A stretch of 64,000 nt of DNA from Arthonia radiata (Eukaryota > Ascomycota > Arthoniomycetes > Arthoniales > Arthoniaceae): contig PSQN01000001.1 in the NCBI GenBank assembly GCA_002989075.1, positions 1,347,392 through 1,411,391 of the forward strand, in the 5' to 3' direction. The position numbers and the translations under genes are program-made. The notes under the pieces are model-generated. The model had not been told where the DNA came from. It searched no databases and was given only the letters and a program-made list of their open reading frames with translations. Positions 12,199-23,099 of the stretch are shown here, piece after piece. Position 1 is the first letter of the stretch. Every line of letters starts with the position of its first letter.

Positions 12199-14826
12199 CT
12201 ACAACAGTTGCAGTCCCTCTACACGACCCAGGAACAACCCACCTCCGCCTTGATTCTTGTTTTCAGCAATCAGTCTGTCCATGTCGACAGTCCCATTTGC
12301 CAGATAACGCGCATTCGCTCCTTCAACCCGGATCCGTTGCTCAAGCAGGTCTTTCAGCTCAGCTTTTGCACCTCTTAACTGACCCTTTGTCACCGCCTGT
12401 GCCTCTGCTTGCTTCTCTTTTCGCCTCCTACCTCGACCGCCGCGGCCCTTGTCATCAGTGAGTTCCCCTAGCTCGCCTAGATCAACTCCGAGGTCGTCAG
12501 CAGCTTCTTGGAAGAGCTTATCCCCCCCGCCGGACTTCTCCTTGGCTTGTTCGACGTCTGCAATCTTCTTCGCGAGCTGAGCGCGCTGACGCAGCTGACC
12601 GAGAATTCGATCTTCGATTGCAACAACCCGCAGCTCACGTTTGCTAGAGAAGAACTGTCAGAAATATTCGATGTGCCCAGCATCCCCACCGGTGCGCTAG
12701 GGGTATAAAGCAATTACTTCCAAGCAGCGCCGGCAGGTGAGTAGCTACATGGGGACCAAAACGCTATATCATCAAGAGCGTGATTGCTTTAAAGACTCAC
12801 CTTCTCTTTGGTTTCTCTGCATGGACTTGTGATATAAGTCTTTTCACCCCTGCTGCTTCGTTCGCGCCTGCCATCAGAATGCTTGCGCCACTAGCGTTTG
12901 CGCGCGCAGTCCGCCCTGAGCGGTGAATGTACATGTCTGCGGCACGAGGAAGGTGGTAGTGGATGACGACATGGACTTCGGGAATGTCAAGACCTCTACG
13001 AGAAGTGTCAGCAATCACTAGTGACTCGCAAGAGGGGCTTGGAGGGTTTGAAACCGCAGCGCCGCAGAATTGCGAGGAGTTTCTTCGTGATCTGGTGACA
13101 GGGGAAACACTTACCGTGCTGCTACGTCTGTCGCAACGAGTATGGAAGAAGCGGAGATCCCTTTTGTGCTGTTTACATTTACATTTCCACCTGTGAATCG
13201 CTCGACTGAGCGCAGCCTTGCTTTTTGCTCCATACCGCTATGCAATGGAAGCGCGTTGAAGTTGAGAAGCTGTAGAAACGGCACAAGGCGCCGAACGGCG
13301 TCAATCGAGTTCACGAATACTAGAGCGCGGATTGACATTTGAGGCTGGAAGAGGAGGAGCAAGCTGTAGAGGTAGAGATCTTTGTTCATGTCAGAGACCT
13401 CGAGCAGGGCCTCGGTCAGATTGGCGGCCATTTGCGCGTCCGGGTTGATGTCAATGTATTTGGGCTGCTGGCGAAAGTTCAGCTTCTGTAGTAGATAGCC
13501 CATCGAATTTTGCTCTTTCGAGAACTTCTGCTTCGAGATTCTTCCAAGTTTGTGCTGTAGCTCTTTGGCGAACGTTGCAGAGAAGACGAGGGTCTGCCGT
13601 GACGAGCGCTTGGTGGTATTTGTCTTCGTGTCCTCGCCATTAGTTGCTTGATCGTCACGATCTAAAGCGCTCAAGATCTGCTCAAGCTCCTGGAAATGAC
13701 CTGGACTTAACAGTCGATCAGCTTCATCAATGACCAGCGTCCGGATGCTCTTGATAGTCTTCAACACCTGCTTTTCCTCGCTCATGATGTCCCACAACCG
13801 CCCAGGAGTGGCTACAATGACATCTGCACGCTCTAACAGCCGTTTCTGCTTTTGCGAGGATAAGCCACCAGTCAGTGTGGCTATCCTGAGTGACTTGCCA
13901 TCTTCAGAGCGCAGTTGAGATAAATGAGACTCAATTTGGTGAGCAAGCTCCCTAGCTGGTTCAATTATCAGCGCCACAGGGGTCCTCTCTGCGTTTTGAG
14001 TCTTCGCACTCATTTCTGACAGCCATTTTTCGAATATGGGAATCCCGAAAGCCAAGGTCTTCCCTGAGCCTGTGGGCGCCTTTCCAATAAGGTCGCGGCC
14101 ATCGAGTATGAGCGGAATGGTTGAGGATTGAATGGGAGTCGGTTTAGTGAACTGCAAGGTCGCGAGTGAAGAAAGCGTAGCGTCCGAGATCCCGCTTATT
14201 GCTTGCCTATGCTCAGAGAAGTCAGCGCCAAGTCGTAGCGCCTGCGATTAGCCATTGCAATAGCCGTCGTATGCAATACCCCATGACGCCAGCACTCTGA
14301 GCCGCGACTAGGTAATTGTGGTGATGTTGTGGACGCTCAGACTTACCAGTGCTTTATGTCAGCATCTGCAAGGTTGGTGCTATGGCTCTGAAGTACTTCA
14401 AAGCCGCCGAGAAGACTATCGTCGTCCGTGCTCACGCTCGCTTGCGACTCTGCGTCAGAAAAACCCAACCACTCGTCTTCTATCGGAGTGTTTGTGGCTA
14501 CTTTAGGGCGCGCCGGCGCCGTGACTGCCGGCTTTGCATGACGAAATGTGATCTGCCCTGTAGCCGAGTCTCGCGTGACATCCACGTCTTCGATTTCTTC
14601 GAGACCATAGAAGCCTTCATAGTCGTCGAGATGCGCCGGCGAAGTCTCGCGCCATGGCAGGTTGTCAGCAGCGACGATGGTCTGTATGGGGTCAGAATAC
14701 TATCAAATTTCCGCTCACGCCGCCGAATCGCGCCCGAAATTATCAAAATCTGGGTGGATGTCAGACACTGGAAATACTCACACGATCCGGAGCCCCATCT
14801 AGCTTTTGTCTTTTTCGAGGCCGCAT
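12199..14826 (-). CDS. MAK5: DEAD-box ATP-dependent RNA helicase Mak5 (DDX24 family)
   Basis: Nucleolar helicase for 60S ribosomal subunit assembly. Five exons, 14826-14782, 14681-14347, 14206-13115, 12995-12801 and 12643-12199, give 703 aa. Exon 1 is only 15 codons (MRPRKRQKLDGAPDR). Exon 2 carries the Mak5 signature YEGFYGLEEIEDVDV. The helicase core has FTKPTPIQ (Q motif), GKAPTGSGKT (motif I), PARELA, DEADRLL (motif II), SATF (motif III), LVFVNS and, across intron 3, ATDVAARGLDIP, then HRSGRTARA (motif VI). The C-terminus NARYLANGTVDMD and FLGRVEGL matches the family. The 157-nt intron before the last exon is long, and the local sequence around the join (PKRSKRELRVVA) is less family-like, so a small extra exon there is possible. 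MAK5 is divergent from COQ5. Confidence 0.92.
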
Positions 14827-15213
14827 CGCTGAAATTGCAAAAAATTGAAGAATTTTGGGCTGTTTCTGTCGCCATGCACCGCTGCAATTCAGCGTCTTTC
14901 CATTTTCGATCTGCGCCCGCCTAGCGGCACTAGCGCCGTATAGATCTTGTTAGAACACATGGCCGCCTCATGACTAAAAGGTTATAGTACTAGACACAGC
15001 GTGTATGGGCAACTATAAGGCTCGTTGATCTCTACGCCAGCTCATAGGATATACAATAAGGGATTAAAGATTAGATACAATCCCTCGAGGAACGCTCTAC
15101 CTAGTGCAAACCGCACTTCGGGGTGGCATGCTATCATAGTGTGCAACGCGTGGACTTTGAGACAAGGATAGAACACGTCTCGCAAAGAACGTCAACCTTT
15201 GCAGCTTACCGTC
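14827..15213. promoter_or_regulatory. Shared promoter region MAK5 / COQ5
   Basis: The 387 bp between two divergent start codons (MAK5 on minus, COQ5 on plus) must contain both 5' leaders and core promoters. No specific motif was identified. Confidence 0.5.
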
Positions 15214-16213
15214 ATGGCCACCCAATTATTCGGTAGCTTCGGTCTACTGCGCAAGCAGCTCTTCTATCGCAGAAATGTCATACTTTCCCAATACCGAAGC
15301 ATCAGTAGGACCGCTACATTCCTTCAACAGCCTCCAAAGCCTCCGCCAAATGAAGATTCCAGGACTACGGATTTTGGATTCGAGACTGTCGCAGAGTCGA
15401 TGAAAGCCTCTAAAGGTACTTCGCATAGTTTCCACGTACGCAAGAAGTCGCTGACAACATCCAGTGGGCGAGGTGTTCTCTTCAGTCGCCACGTCCTACG
15501 ATTCCATGAACGACTTCATGTCATTGGGTATACATCGACTGTGGAAAGACTACTTCGTCCGCGACCTCAATCCAGGGCTCTCAAATAACATAGATGGAGG
15601 AAAAAGCAACGGCTGGAAGATACTGGATGTTGCGGGCGGAACTGGCGACATCGCTTTCCGTATGCTGGACCACGCATCAAAGATCCATGGTGACAATCAA
15701 ACACACGTCACGATATCAGACATCAATGATGAGATGCTAGAAGAAGGCAGAAAACGCAGCAGAGAGCTGCACTATTCCTCTACTGGCCAGCTAGACTTCA
15801 AGCAAGCAAACGCAGAGGATCTGCAAGGATTTGAGAGCAACTCCTTGGATTTATACACAGTGGCCTTTGGCATCCGAAACTTCACCGACAAGCCGGCCGC
15901 ATTGCGAGAGGCATACCGAGTTCTCAAGCCTGGTGGCTTGTTCGCTTGCTTGGAGTTCAGCAAAGTGGACAACGCGCTCTTCAATGCCGTGTATAAAAGA
16001 TGGAGCTTCGGCGCTATACCCCTGATAGGACAGTTGGTCGCAGGTGACCGGCCCAGCTACCAGTACCTAGTTGAGAGCATCGACCGCTTCCCGAGCCAGG
16101 AGCAGTTTCGCGACATGATACAGGACGCTGGATTTGTAACCCCCTCTCCGGCGTTTCAAAACATCACTGGCGGTATCGCTGCAATACACAAAGGCGTCAA
16201 GCCTGTACGCTGA
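15214..16213 (+). CDS. COQ5: 2-methoxy-6-polyprenyl-1,4-benzoquinol methyltransferase, mitochondrial
   Basis: C-methyltransferase of ubiquinone synthesis, acting in the mitochondrial matrix as part of the CoQ synthome. Two exons, 15214-15415 and 15465-16213, with a 49-nt intron, give 316 aa. The first about 40 residues (Arg/Ser/Gln-rich, MATQLFGSFGLLRKQLFYRR) look like a mitochondrial presequence. The UbiE/COQ5 core shows VFSSVATSYDSMNDFMSLG, SAM motif I ILDVAGGTGDIAFR, the motif FGIRNFTDKPAALRE and RVLKPGGLFACLEFS, and ends with the family's TGGIAAIHKG. The frame also extends upstream only through a TTG, so ATG 15214 is chosen. Confidence 0.95.
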
Positions 16214-16746
16214 GCTTTACAGATTATACACTCGAAAGTGATGAAGCTCCTGTGCATGTGAAATAATTGCACACTCTGACTTCTTTTGTGGTGAGTAGAC
16301 CAGATCCTTTTATCTCCATCATAGAATTATGAGGCTCATCGATAACTTGCATTCACGAGCATTGACGAAATTAGAAGTCTTGCCTCCCGCGCACATCTAT
16401 GTAAGCGACCCTGGGTGTTTGAAAGGTTCCAACTGAAGTGCGGACTATTTGGTTCTCAGTGACTGGCGAGCTGCGGCCCAGACCTACTCGACATGGCAGC
16501 TAGATGCCGACAGCTTGCTTCTATCTCCTTCAATACATGATGAATGAGTTTCACTTGTATTCGTGGATATCTCCCATCTCACTTCGTGCCTCACCTTTCA
16601 TTGACGTGAAGGGAGCTGGCTTGGCTGCTCCAGCGTCACCTGTAACCATTGCCTAGGCAACCATCTTGGAAACAGCACAACTACTCCTTTCGCATCACTC
16701 CGCAGCGTTGAACTCCGAAGCACGCAACATTCTCTCAGAACCGGTC
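16214..16746. other. Intergenic between COQ5 and an unknown gene
   Basis: About 530 bp with nothing recognisable. The reading frame of the next gene is open back to 16666 but without an ATG before 16747. Confidence 0.5.
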
Positions 16747-17844
16747 ATGGATGAACAAGCAAGATCATCGAAAGCAACTCAATTGCCATTGCCTCAGAAC
16801 AAGCGCAAGTCCGTCATACGAGACCCGTATTATGCCGAGTTCACCTATACCACAGAATTATGCCCTCCTGGGGCGCTGGAGCTCGTTCGCGCTCCGCCAT
16901 CGTCGCGCGGTGACATTGCAGTAGGTACACCAGTCGGCAAAGCAACGCCTCGGCTGGGAAACTCTGCCAGAGAAAAGTGGATCGCAGACGGCGCCAGGTT
17001 CTATCGAGCGCACCTTAATCCGCTTCGTCACTGTCCTGAAGATCGACGCCGCCAACGAGACAACCGATTTTACCGGACTGAATACGCTCTCATATCTCAA
17101 TCGAACAACCATTCCATTCATGCATATGCCGTGCAGCATGAATGGGCACAGTCAGCAAAAGACAAGTATCAAGACAATGATCCGGAAAAGCACCAATTGG
17201 CCTATCGCGATCACATACGGCGCCGTGTTGAGACGGAGCTTAACGCAACGGCCAAGGCTTGTAACAGATACGTTGACGAAGGGAACAGATTCAAGGTCCT
17301 GTTGGGCAGGTGGCAGAAGGACACAAAATCGGTGAACCATGAGCTTCGTGACTACATCCTCCTTGTCGCTCTCACTACACCAACATTTTTGAGACACGTG
17401 AGCGATCCAAATGATGTTGATTCGGAAGCTAAGATCATCGCGAAGGCGATGGGTATACCTCAGGTAAGTCTAAAGACTCCTGGACAAGTTTTTTCGGGGT
17501 TTACAGACCCTCTCCAAGTACGCACGTCATTTATGGAAAGAACTCAATCTGCGTTTATGTTGCACAGAGTCAAGTGGTGCTAACATTTGGGTTTGTAGGA
17601 TGAAATCGACAAGATCGGCAAGAAACAGCCCCACAAAGTCCAGCCCGCAACTCTCCAGCCACAGAACCTGTCTGGTGAGCGTCTGTCTGACGCGAGACAG
17701 CAGCCTTTGCACTTGACGATAGATATCAAGACCAAGGGCGGCCTGGGCATTGTGCCCGAAGTTGTCACCGTGTCAGAAAATAATGGACCACCACGCACTG
17801 TGCCGTTGGCACCTCGACGTGGCGCGCGATTGATTCGTCGCTAG
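16747..17844 (+). CDS. Unknown protein, two exons
   Basis: I do not recognise this protein. Exons 16747-17463 and 17599-17844 join in phase 0 through a GTAAGT donor and TTTGTAG acceptor, giving 320 aa. The frame is rich in Arg, Glu, Asn and His and predicted mainly helical and soluble, with no signal peptide or membrane segment. Motif-like pieces are REKWIADGARFYRAH near the start and DHIRRRVETELNATAKACNRYVDEGNRF in the middle. The C-terminus is a low-complexity basic tail (APRRGARLIRR). An additional 5' exon cannot be excluded. Convergent with TRM7, 283 bp apart. Confidence 0.6.
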
Positions 17845-18127
17845 CAATGCATTGTGCGGCGAAATCAAGGGCTAGGCGCGTATAGAGACGTGGCAGATAG
17901 GTGAACAAGCTCTCACTGAGCTTACGCCAGGGCCGCGAAGACCTGACTGTCGTAAGTTCGCTCAAGCACGCAGCTGTATGACGAGGGCCAGTCAGCACGA
18001 TCAGTGGCGCAGTGTCAGGCACCGTGCATAGCCGTCATTTGGGCCGAATAGCAAACACTTAGCGAAGACCACCAGCCTCATGGGACTCCTCTTTCCACAA
18101 GTGTTTTCTCTTCGCCCTCAAACCCTA

Positions 18128-19453
18128 TCAACCCTCATCCTCCTTTTGCTTCCCCCTCCCCGCAACCATCTTCTTCGTCTTCCCATACATACCACCCTCC
18201 CTCCTTCTCTCCTCCAACGCCTTCTTATACGGCGGCGCAGTCGGCGGCTGCACCGGCGCTAGCGTCACATGCCCCTCCGGCAGCGCATACGTCGCATCCG
18301 CATCATACGCGTTCAAATCGCCACAAGCCAAGAAAGGCGCGATCCAGCCCTTCCTCTTCGGCAAACCCTCATCCTGATCTTCACTCTCACTACTTCCCAA
18401 TTCCAGCTCCGTGATTCCATCACCCACACCTTCCCGATACGGCTGGGTCTTCTCCCTCTTCAACCCCTGTCCTTCCTTCAGACTGCCTAGTCCCAGCATA
18501 CCCTCCCCATCACTCAGACCTTCAACAGGCACAAAGCCTCGACATACCACGAACGCCTCCAGGCTGCTCGCACGGCTGCTTCTGGGCTTCGCGACCGTTA
18601 CATCTTCGAAAACAAGGCGTAGCTGGGCGTACAGAAGGTCTACGTCCTGCGCTCGGAAGATCTTGGCGACGAACGTGCCGCCGGGTTTGAGGACGCGGAG
18701 GGCGAGTGATAAGGCGGCGAAGAGGAGTTGCGATTGGATGTAGATGTCGAGGTCGTGGAGGCCGGTGACGTCGGGGGCGCCGTCGGAGAGGATGAGGTCG
18801 ACGCGGTGGGGTTGAGCGGATGGTTCTGATGCTGGGTGTGGAAACGGGTTGGATTGGTCTGATGATGGGTCTGTTGGTTGTGCATTGGACGGCTCTGAAG
18901 ACACTGGCTGCGGCGAGACGTCTGGTTGCACAGGCATCGAAGCGGCGTCCAAGGGTGTAGACTCAGTGGGCGGATCAAGCGCAGTCAAAAGCCTTGTAAC
19001 AGTCGCGGGATGCGTGATATCCGCCCTTAGCATTGTGATACCCTCAAGCGGACTCATCGGTTGCAGATCTATCGCTACAATCTTGACGTTTTTCCTCGGC
19101 TCCCTCTTACCCTCATCCCCCTTTACATTTCCGTCCCCAACCTTTACACCTCCCTTTCCTACCATACCACCATCCTCCTCCACAGCATCATCACCCTCAA
19201 CAGCCCTCCTCAACCTCTCCTGCCGATCCTCAAACCCCGCCCTCCCAAATCGCTCACCTTTGATCAAAACCCGCGACAGCACCTGCGACCAGCTGCCTGG
19301 CGCGGCACACATATCTACCACGCGCGTCACGCCTGCGAAGAGATTGAACTCTTCGTCCAGCTGTAGGAGCTTGAACGCGGAGCGCGCACGCCAGCCTTGC
19401 TCTTTTGCGAGGCGGTAGTAGGCGTCGCGTTTGTCTTTGGAGGATTTGCCCAT
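18128..19453 (-). CDS. TRM7: tRNA (cytidine/guanosine 32/34) 2'-O-methyltransferase
   Basis: FtsJ/RrmJ-family methyltransferase that modifies the tRNA anticodon loop. Single exon, 441 aa. The start MGKSSKDKRDAYYR and GWRARSAFKLLQLDEEF are Trm7 signatures. SAM-binding VDMCAAPGSWSQVL follows. The K-D-K-E catalytic set is visible: Lys in RSAFKLL, Asp in LILSDGAPDVTG, Lys in TFVAKIFR, Glu in SSLEAFVV. It is longer than yeast Trm7 (about 310 aa) because of two inserts: a Gly/Lys/Asp-rich one after VLIKGERFG, and a Ser/Pro/Gln-rich one of roughly 65 residues between the motif around ALDPPTE and HRVDLILSDG. The C-terminus also has an acidic then basic extension ending KKMVAGRGKQKEDEG. Confidence 0.94.
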   Translation of the reverse strand: MGKSSKDKRDAYYRLAKEQGWRARSAFKLLQLDEEFNLFAGVTRVVDMCAAPGSWSQVLSRVLIKGERFGRAGFEDRQERLRRAVEGDDAVEEDGGMVGKGGVKVGDGNVKGDEGKREPRKNVKIVAIDLQPMSPLEGITMLRADITHPATVTRLLTALDPPTESTPLDAASMPVQPDVSPQPVSSEPSNAQPTDPSSDQSNPFPHPASEPSAQPHRVDLILSDGAPDVTGLHDLDIYIQSQLLFAALSLALRVLKPGGTFVAKIFRAQDVDLLYAQLRLVFEDVTVAKPRSSRASSLEAFVVCRGFVPVEGLSDGEGMLGLGSLKEGQGLKREKTQPYREGVGDGITELELGSSESEDQDEGLPKRKGWIAPFLACGDLNAYDADATYALPEGHVTLAPVQPPTAPPYKKALEERRREGGMYGKTKKMVAGRGKQKEDEG

Positions 19454-19843
19454 TTGGGGGATGCTTAGGTTGGATGTCGTGTGCTAGGATGAGCTTAGTG
19501 GCACAGTCTGAAGTTTCAAAAATGCGCCGTATATCTGAGAATCGTTTTGCTGCTATCGCATCTTTGATCATATGATTTTCGTCGATACACGGGCCTGCAT
19601 ACTGGTCTCTCATCCACGTAGAGTGCAAAGACGAGTTTGGCGCTAAGACATATACGGCACTAGCTCCCTTCGAGCCATTGAGAACGACAAGACCGCCGCA
19701 GAAGCCGCCACACAAACGCCATGATTTCAAAAACATCATATACGCTCTTTTCGTGGAAATTTAGGCCGGAGCGCATGCCAGTGGAGTATCGACATATTGA
19801 ATGCGTTGCCCTGCGGCGAGATCATGACTTGACCATTTGACGG
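19454..19843. other. TRM7 upstream region and left part of the duplicated block
   Basis: No gene. From about 19783 the sequence resembles 21925-21979 (shared GCCCTGC(G/A)GCGA(G/A)AT and the TTGCCAAG that follows), marking the start of the tandemly duplicated segment. Confidence 0.5.
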
Positions 19844-20202
19844 TTGCCAAGCGGAGTTGATAACGCCACACCCCCCTTTTACTAGTCCCACACCCCCACG
19901 TGACTTGCTACATACAAAATTTGTCTGTGCACAAGGTACAGCTTTAGAATACGTAATCTTTGCCCGTAAACAAGAGACAGTTGCCCCTTCCCCCGGAGGG
20001 ATAGTTTTCTTGTGAAACGTGGGTCGACGCGAACCTGGGAGGGGCCCGCGAGAGGGTCCCTCCGTAGCGCAGCGAAGGAAGGGGGTGCCTGTGGGAGGAC
20101 CTAGGTGACCGGAGGGCCGGGGGGTGGGGGAGAATTTGCGGTGCCAAAGGGGGTGTGGGACTAGTAGAAGGGGGGTGTGGCGTTATCAACTCCGTTGCCA
20201 AG
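19844..20202. repeat. Target-site duplication TTGCCAAG flanking MITE copy 1
   Basis: The same 8 bases lie directly outside both inverted repeats (19844-19851 and 20195-20202). The homologous unoccupied sequence at 21972-21979 carries them once. Confidence 0.85.
19852..20194. mobile_element. MITE-like inverted-repeat element, copy 1
   Basis: A 343-bp non-coding element. The ends 19852-19897 and 20194-20149 are inverted repeats of 46 bp with one mismatch, starting CGGAGTTGATAACGCC. It is flanked by perfect 8-bp direct repeats TTGCCAAG at 19844-19851 and 20195-20202. The interior has no long frame and is G-rich on the right. An 8-bp duplication would suit a hAT-type transposase acting in trans, but the terminal bases are not the usual hAT CA start, so the superfamily is left open. 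The paralogous site at 21972-21979 has TTGCCAAG once and no element, which supports insertion with target duplication. Confidence 0.88.
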
Positions 20203-20933
20203 AGAATCCGGACCTCACAAAGCACTAGCGCGTACCACAGATAACATTACATACACTAACTGCTCTCAGCCTAAGTCCTCGCATTCTAGGCAGCACCTTT
20301 CGTCGCTGACGTCCCTACCATTGTCCATTCCAAACATAGGAACATCTCTTTTCAGGCTCCGATTTCGCAGCAAACTCAGACCAGATACGATGAAGGTCGG
20401 ACTGTAGCGAGTTGTGATGTCTTGCGTCCTGCCCGCCCTACTATCTTAGCACTTGAATGGATGATATATGGGTTCACTTACTTCCGATTTGCCTCTTTAG
20501 TAGCCCTTACATGACACCGTTCCATTTCAAGCATGGCCATACGGATCAAACCCAGTATGAAGTATGCCTCAGGTCATCCGGACTGTTTCATGTGGGTCAT
20601 CGCCAACATTGGCCCTGTCCGCACTACTACGAAACATAGACAGTGGTTTCCGTATGCATATTGTGTCCTCTGACGACGTCTCGTAACAAGACAACTTGCG
20701 TTTCTGATAGTAGAGGACAAAATGTCAAAGCTGAGCACAGCTTGACTCCAGACTTGTATGCATACACAGCCGTATATAAAATCTCACTCCCTTCCTCATT
20801 CCAAGTGCTCTTCAGGCCAGACCCAACTTCCCCATTCTCATCAATCAGACACATCAATCAGAAATCAAGCACCGTCAGCCATACAAAAGCTCCTATTTGT
20901 ATCACATAGCTCAGCCTACCTGTCCTCGACGCT
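20203..20933. promoter_or_regulatory. 5' region of array unit 1
   Basis: Upstream DNA shared with other units. AAAGCACTAGCG at about 20219 recurs at about 21996. The block around 20605-20660 (CATCGCCAACATTGGCC, CCGCACTACTACGAAACATA) recurs diverged at about 22605 and 24105. A TATA-like TATATAAAA lies at about 20773, some 160 bp before the ATG. The block ATCAAGCACCGTCAGCCA near 20865 recurs before unit 2 at about 23039. Confidence 0.55.
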
Positions 20934-21228
20934 ATGCCTTCTAGCAAAGACGAAAAAAGCAGGGAATGCTTGACACGCATGCGAAGCATCACACATCGCT
21001 CACAGAAGAGCGCGGAAAGAAGACGCCGGATAATACATTTATTCGCGGGTAAGTTTGTAACTTTTATAACCTGAGTGCCTCAATAAATGGTCCCCTAACA
21101 AGCTCGTATAGGCGATGGATAAAATTGAAAAGCTGGAGGGTAAATTGTGGTTACGCCACAATGTTACTCCGCCGAATGCTTATCACAACACGGACGATTT
21201 TAAACCGGGTAACTCAAGGTATACATAG
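20934..21228 (+). pseudogene. Small-protein array, unit 1 (frame-damaged copy)
   Basis: First of four diverged tandem paralogues of an unrecognised small gene. Exon 1 is 20934-21048, the intron 21049-21111 (GTAAGT to CGTATAG), exon 2 21112-21228. Against unit 3, exon 1 lacks one base in the codons after DEKSR. Against unit 4, exon 2 lacks one base near its start. The family frame is therefore not continuous from this ATG. Reading each exon in its family frame gives recognisable pieces: GMLDTHAKHH in exon 1 and KIEKLEGKLWLRHNVTPPNA in exon 2. Initiation at the internal ATG of GMLD and different splicing cannot be ruled out, but a decaying copy is the simplest reading. Confidence 0.6.
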
Positions 21229-23099
21229 GGATTAGATATGTAAGAGAAGGCATGGCGGATAGACCGAGCTCACGAATGAAGCCCTCGTTTCTACCAGGCA
21301 TCTGTCAAGAAAATGAAATGGTGTCGTCTTTGCCATCTGCGAAGACTTCAACATTAGTATCACATACTCTGTTATCTGATCGTCTCGGTTGCGAACAGGG
21401 AGTAGTCAAAATTGTGCCCATTCGAATAGCGGAAAGAACACCGCCAGAGTATACACTTGTCATCCTAGTCATGTGCACCACCAGTCTCATACATGAAAGC
21501 AACTTGGAATGAGAGCAGCGGGAGAAGGCAGTACGCGGCGCTGAACTCCCCAAGCTCTTTGCGCTGTAGCATATGCATATTGCTGCGTCTTGCAGTACTT
21601 CGACGTTGCGAGTGAGACTCACAAGCCTACCGTTCATCTCTACAGCGCATATTTCCTATCTTTTGCTTACTGTGCAAGCGAGACAGCATCTTGCTGCGGA
21701 GGAGACAGCACAGGCACACGCCAGCTGTTCTTCTCAGTCTCTTGTATTCCCTGGCGGAGTGGCCGCCTTGTGTTGAAGAGGGCTCGAAGGAGGAGCATCG
21801 CGGGGCGGCTATTGTCGGGTGATCTTTGACGTGTGGAAGCTGGCTCGTGAGTGTATCGCAACGTCGCATCCTTGCACCTTTGCTTGTTTCCCTGCTGCGC
21901 ATTGGCGCCTAGCAGAGCGTGAGGTGTCAACGCATCAAATGCGATGCCCTGCAGCGAAATTGCGACTGAGGTTGCCAAGAAAGCTCTAACCTAGTAAAGC
22001 ACTAGCGTATTCCGCAGAAAGGACACTCCAAGCAGCAAACGTGACTCCCTTTTCAATAAGAATGTGTCGTACCATCTCAGCATCATCATTGATACGTGCT
22101 GTCCTTGTCGTTCGTTTCATGTCTAGCCCGCTTTTGGAACTTTGCTCACCTCAGAACACTTGTTGTATGAATCCAATGTCCATCCTGTTAGGAAGTACGT
22201 CTTGGCCCAGTAGCGTCTCGTTCAGCTTGTATATTGTATATTGTAAACCGTAGGTTGACGACTGTTCCAGCCAAGATTTCTGATCTTTGCCCTAAAATTT
22301 GGTACCGCGCAAGAAAGCAACTATAATGATCACATACCTTAGGCCACCTGTCGCTTGCTGACATCAGCACTACCAGCCGTGACATGATAACGTTAACATT
22401 ACCAGCTGTCTTGTGTTACCCTGAGCCATGCTAACATCTCGTTTGCCGGATAGCCACTTGCAAGGGAATACTTACACTACAGTAAATAAGTCCGCGAAGC
22501 GCCTCGACGCTAAATGTTTGTACGGTCGCCGCCCTCGGCCTGACTACGGTTTGGCCGAAACACTGGGCATCCGAGACTACATCGAGGTGTAGTCTAACCT
22601 GTAACGCCCTGTCCGTACTACTGCGAAACATAAACAATGTTTTACGTATGTCTGGCATGCGTCTGGACCGGATCGGATGGAACGCGAACGGATAGCTCAT
22701 CAGGTCAGTCTCGGATCGGATCGCATCAGACGGGTAATTATATTGAAGTGATATCTGGCGCAGAAGTAGGCACATACTGGCCTGATCAGGTAGGTCCATC
22801 TTCGCATGATACAGATGCGGTCCGATCAGTCTTCGCAAGATTCTAATGCTGACGGATCAGTCGATGCAACGAGGTCTGTTTCGTTTCACCATTCTCAACA
22901 CTGTAGTAGAAGATACATTGCTAGTGTTGAGTCTGTACTCGAGACGGACATGCACAATGTTATATAAAGTCTCCCTCACATGGCTATTCGAGGCGCTCGC
23001 TCGAGTAGATCTCTCCCCCTCATTATTACTTTTCGACTATCAAGCACCGCCAGCCACACGAACGGCCCCCTATCAACTAGCTTATCCTCATCCATTCTC
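21229..23099. other. Spacer and 5' region of array unit 2
   Basis: About 1.9 kb without a supportable gene. It holds the unoccupied MITE site TTGCCAAG at 21972-21979, the conserved block near 22605-22645 (TGTCCGTACTACTGCGAAACATA), a TATA-like TTATATAAAG at about 22960 and ATCAAGCACCGCCAGCCA near 23039. The unit-1 and unit-2 leaders therefore derive from one ancestor, with several hundred extra bases in unit 2. Confidence 0.5.

Noticed and set aside
14498-14887. 129-codon minus-strand frame with an ATG upstream of the MAK5 first exon
   Set aside because: It reads through the MAK5 first intron in the wrong frame. The 15-codon exon from ATG 14826 joins in phase to family-conserved sequence.
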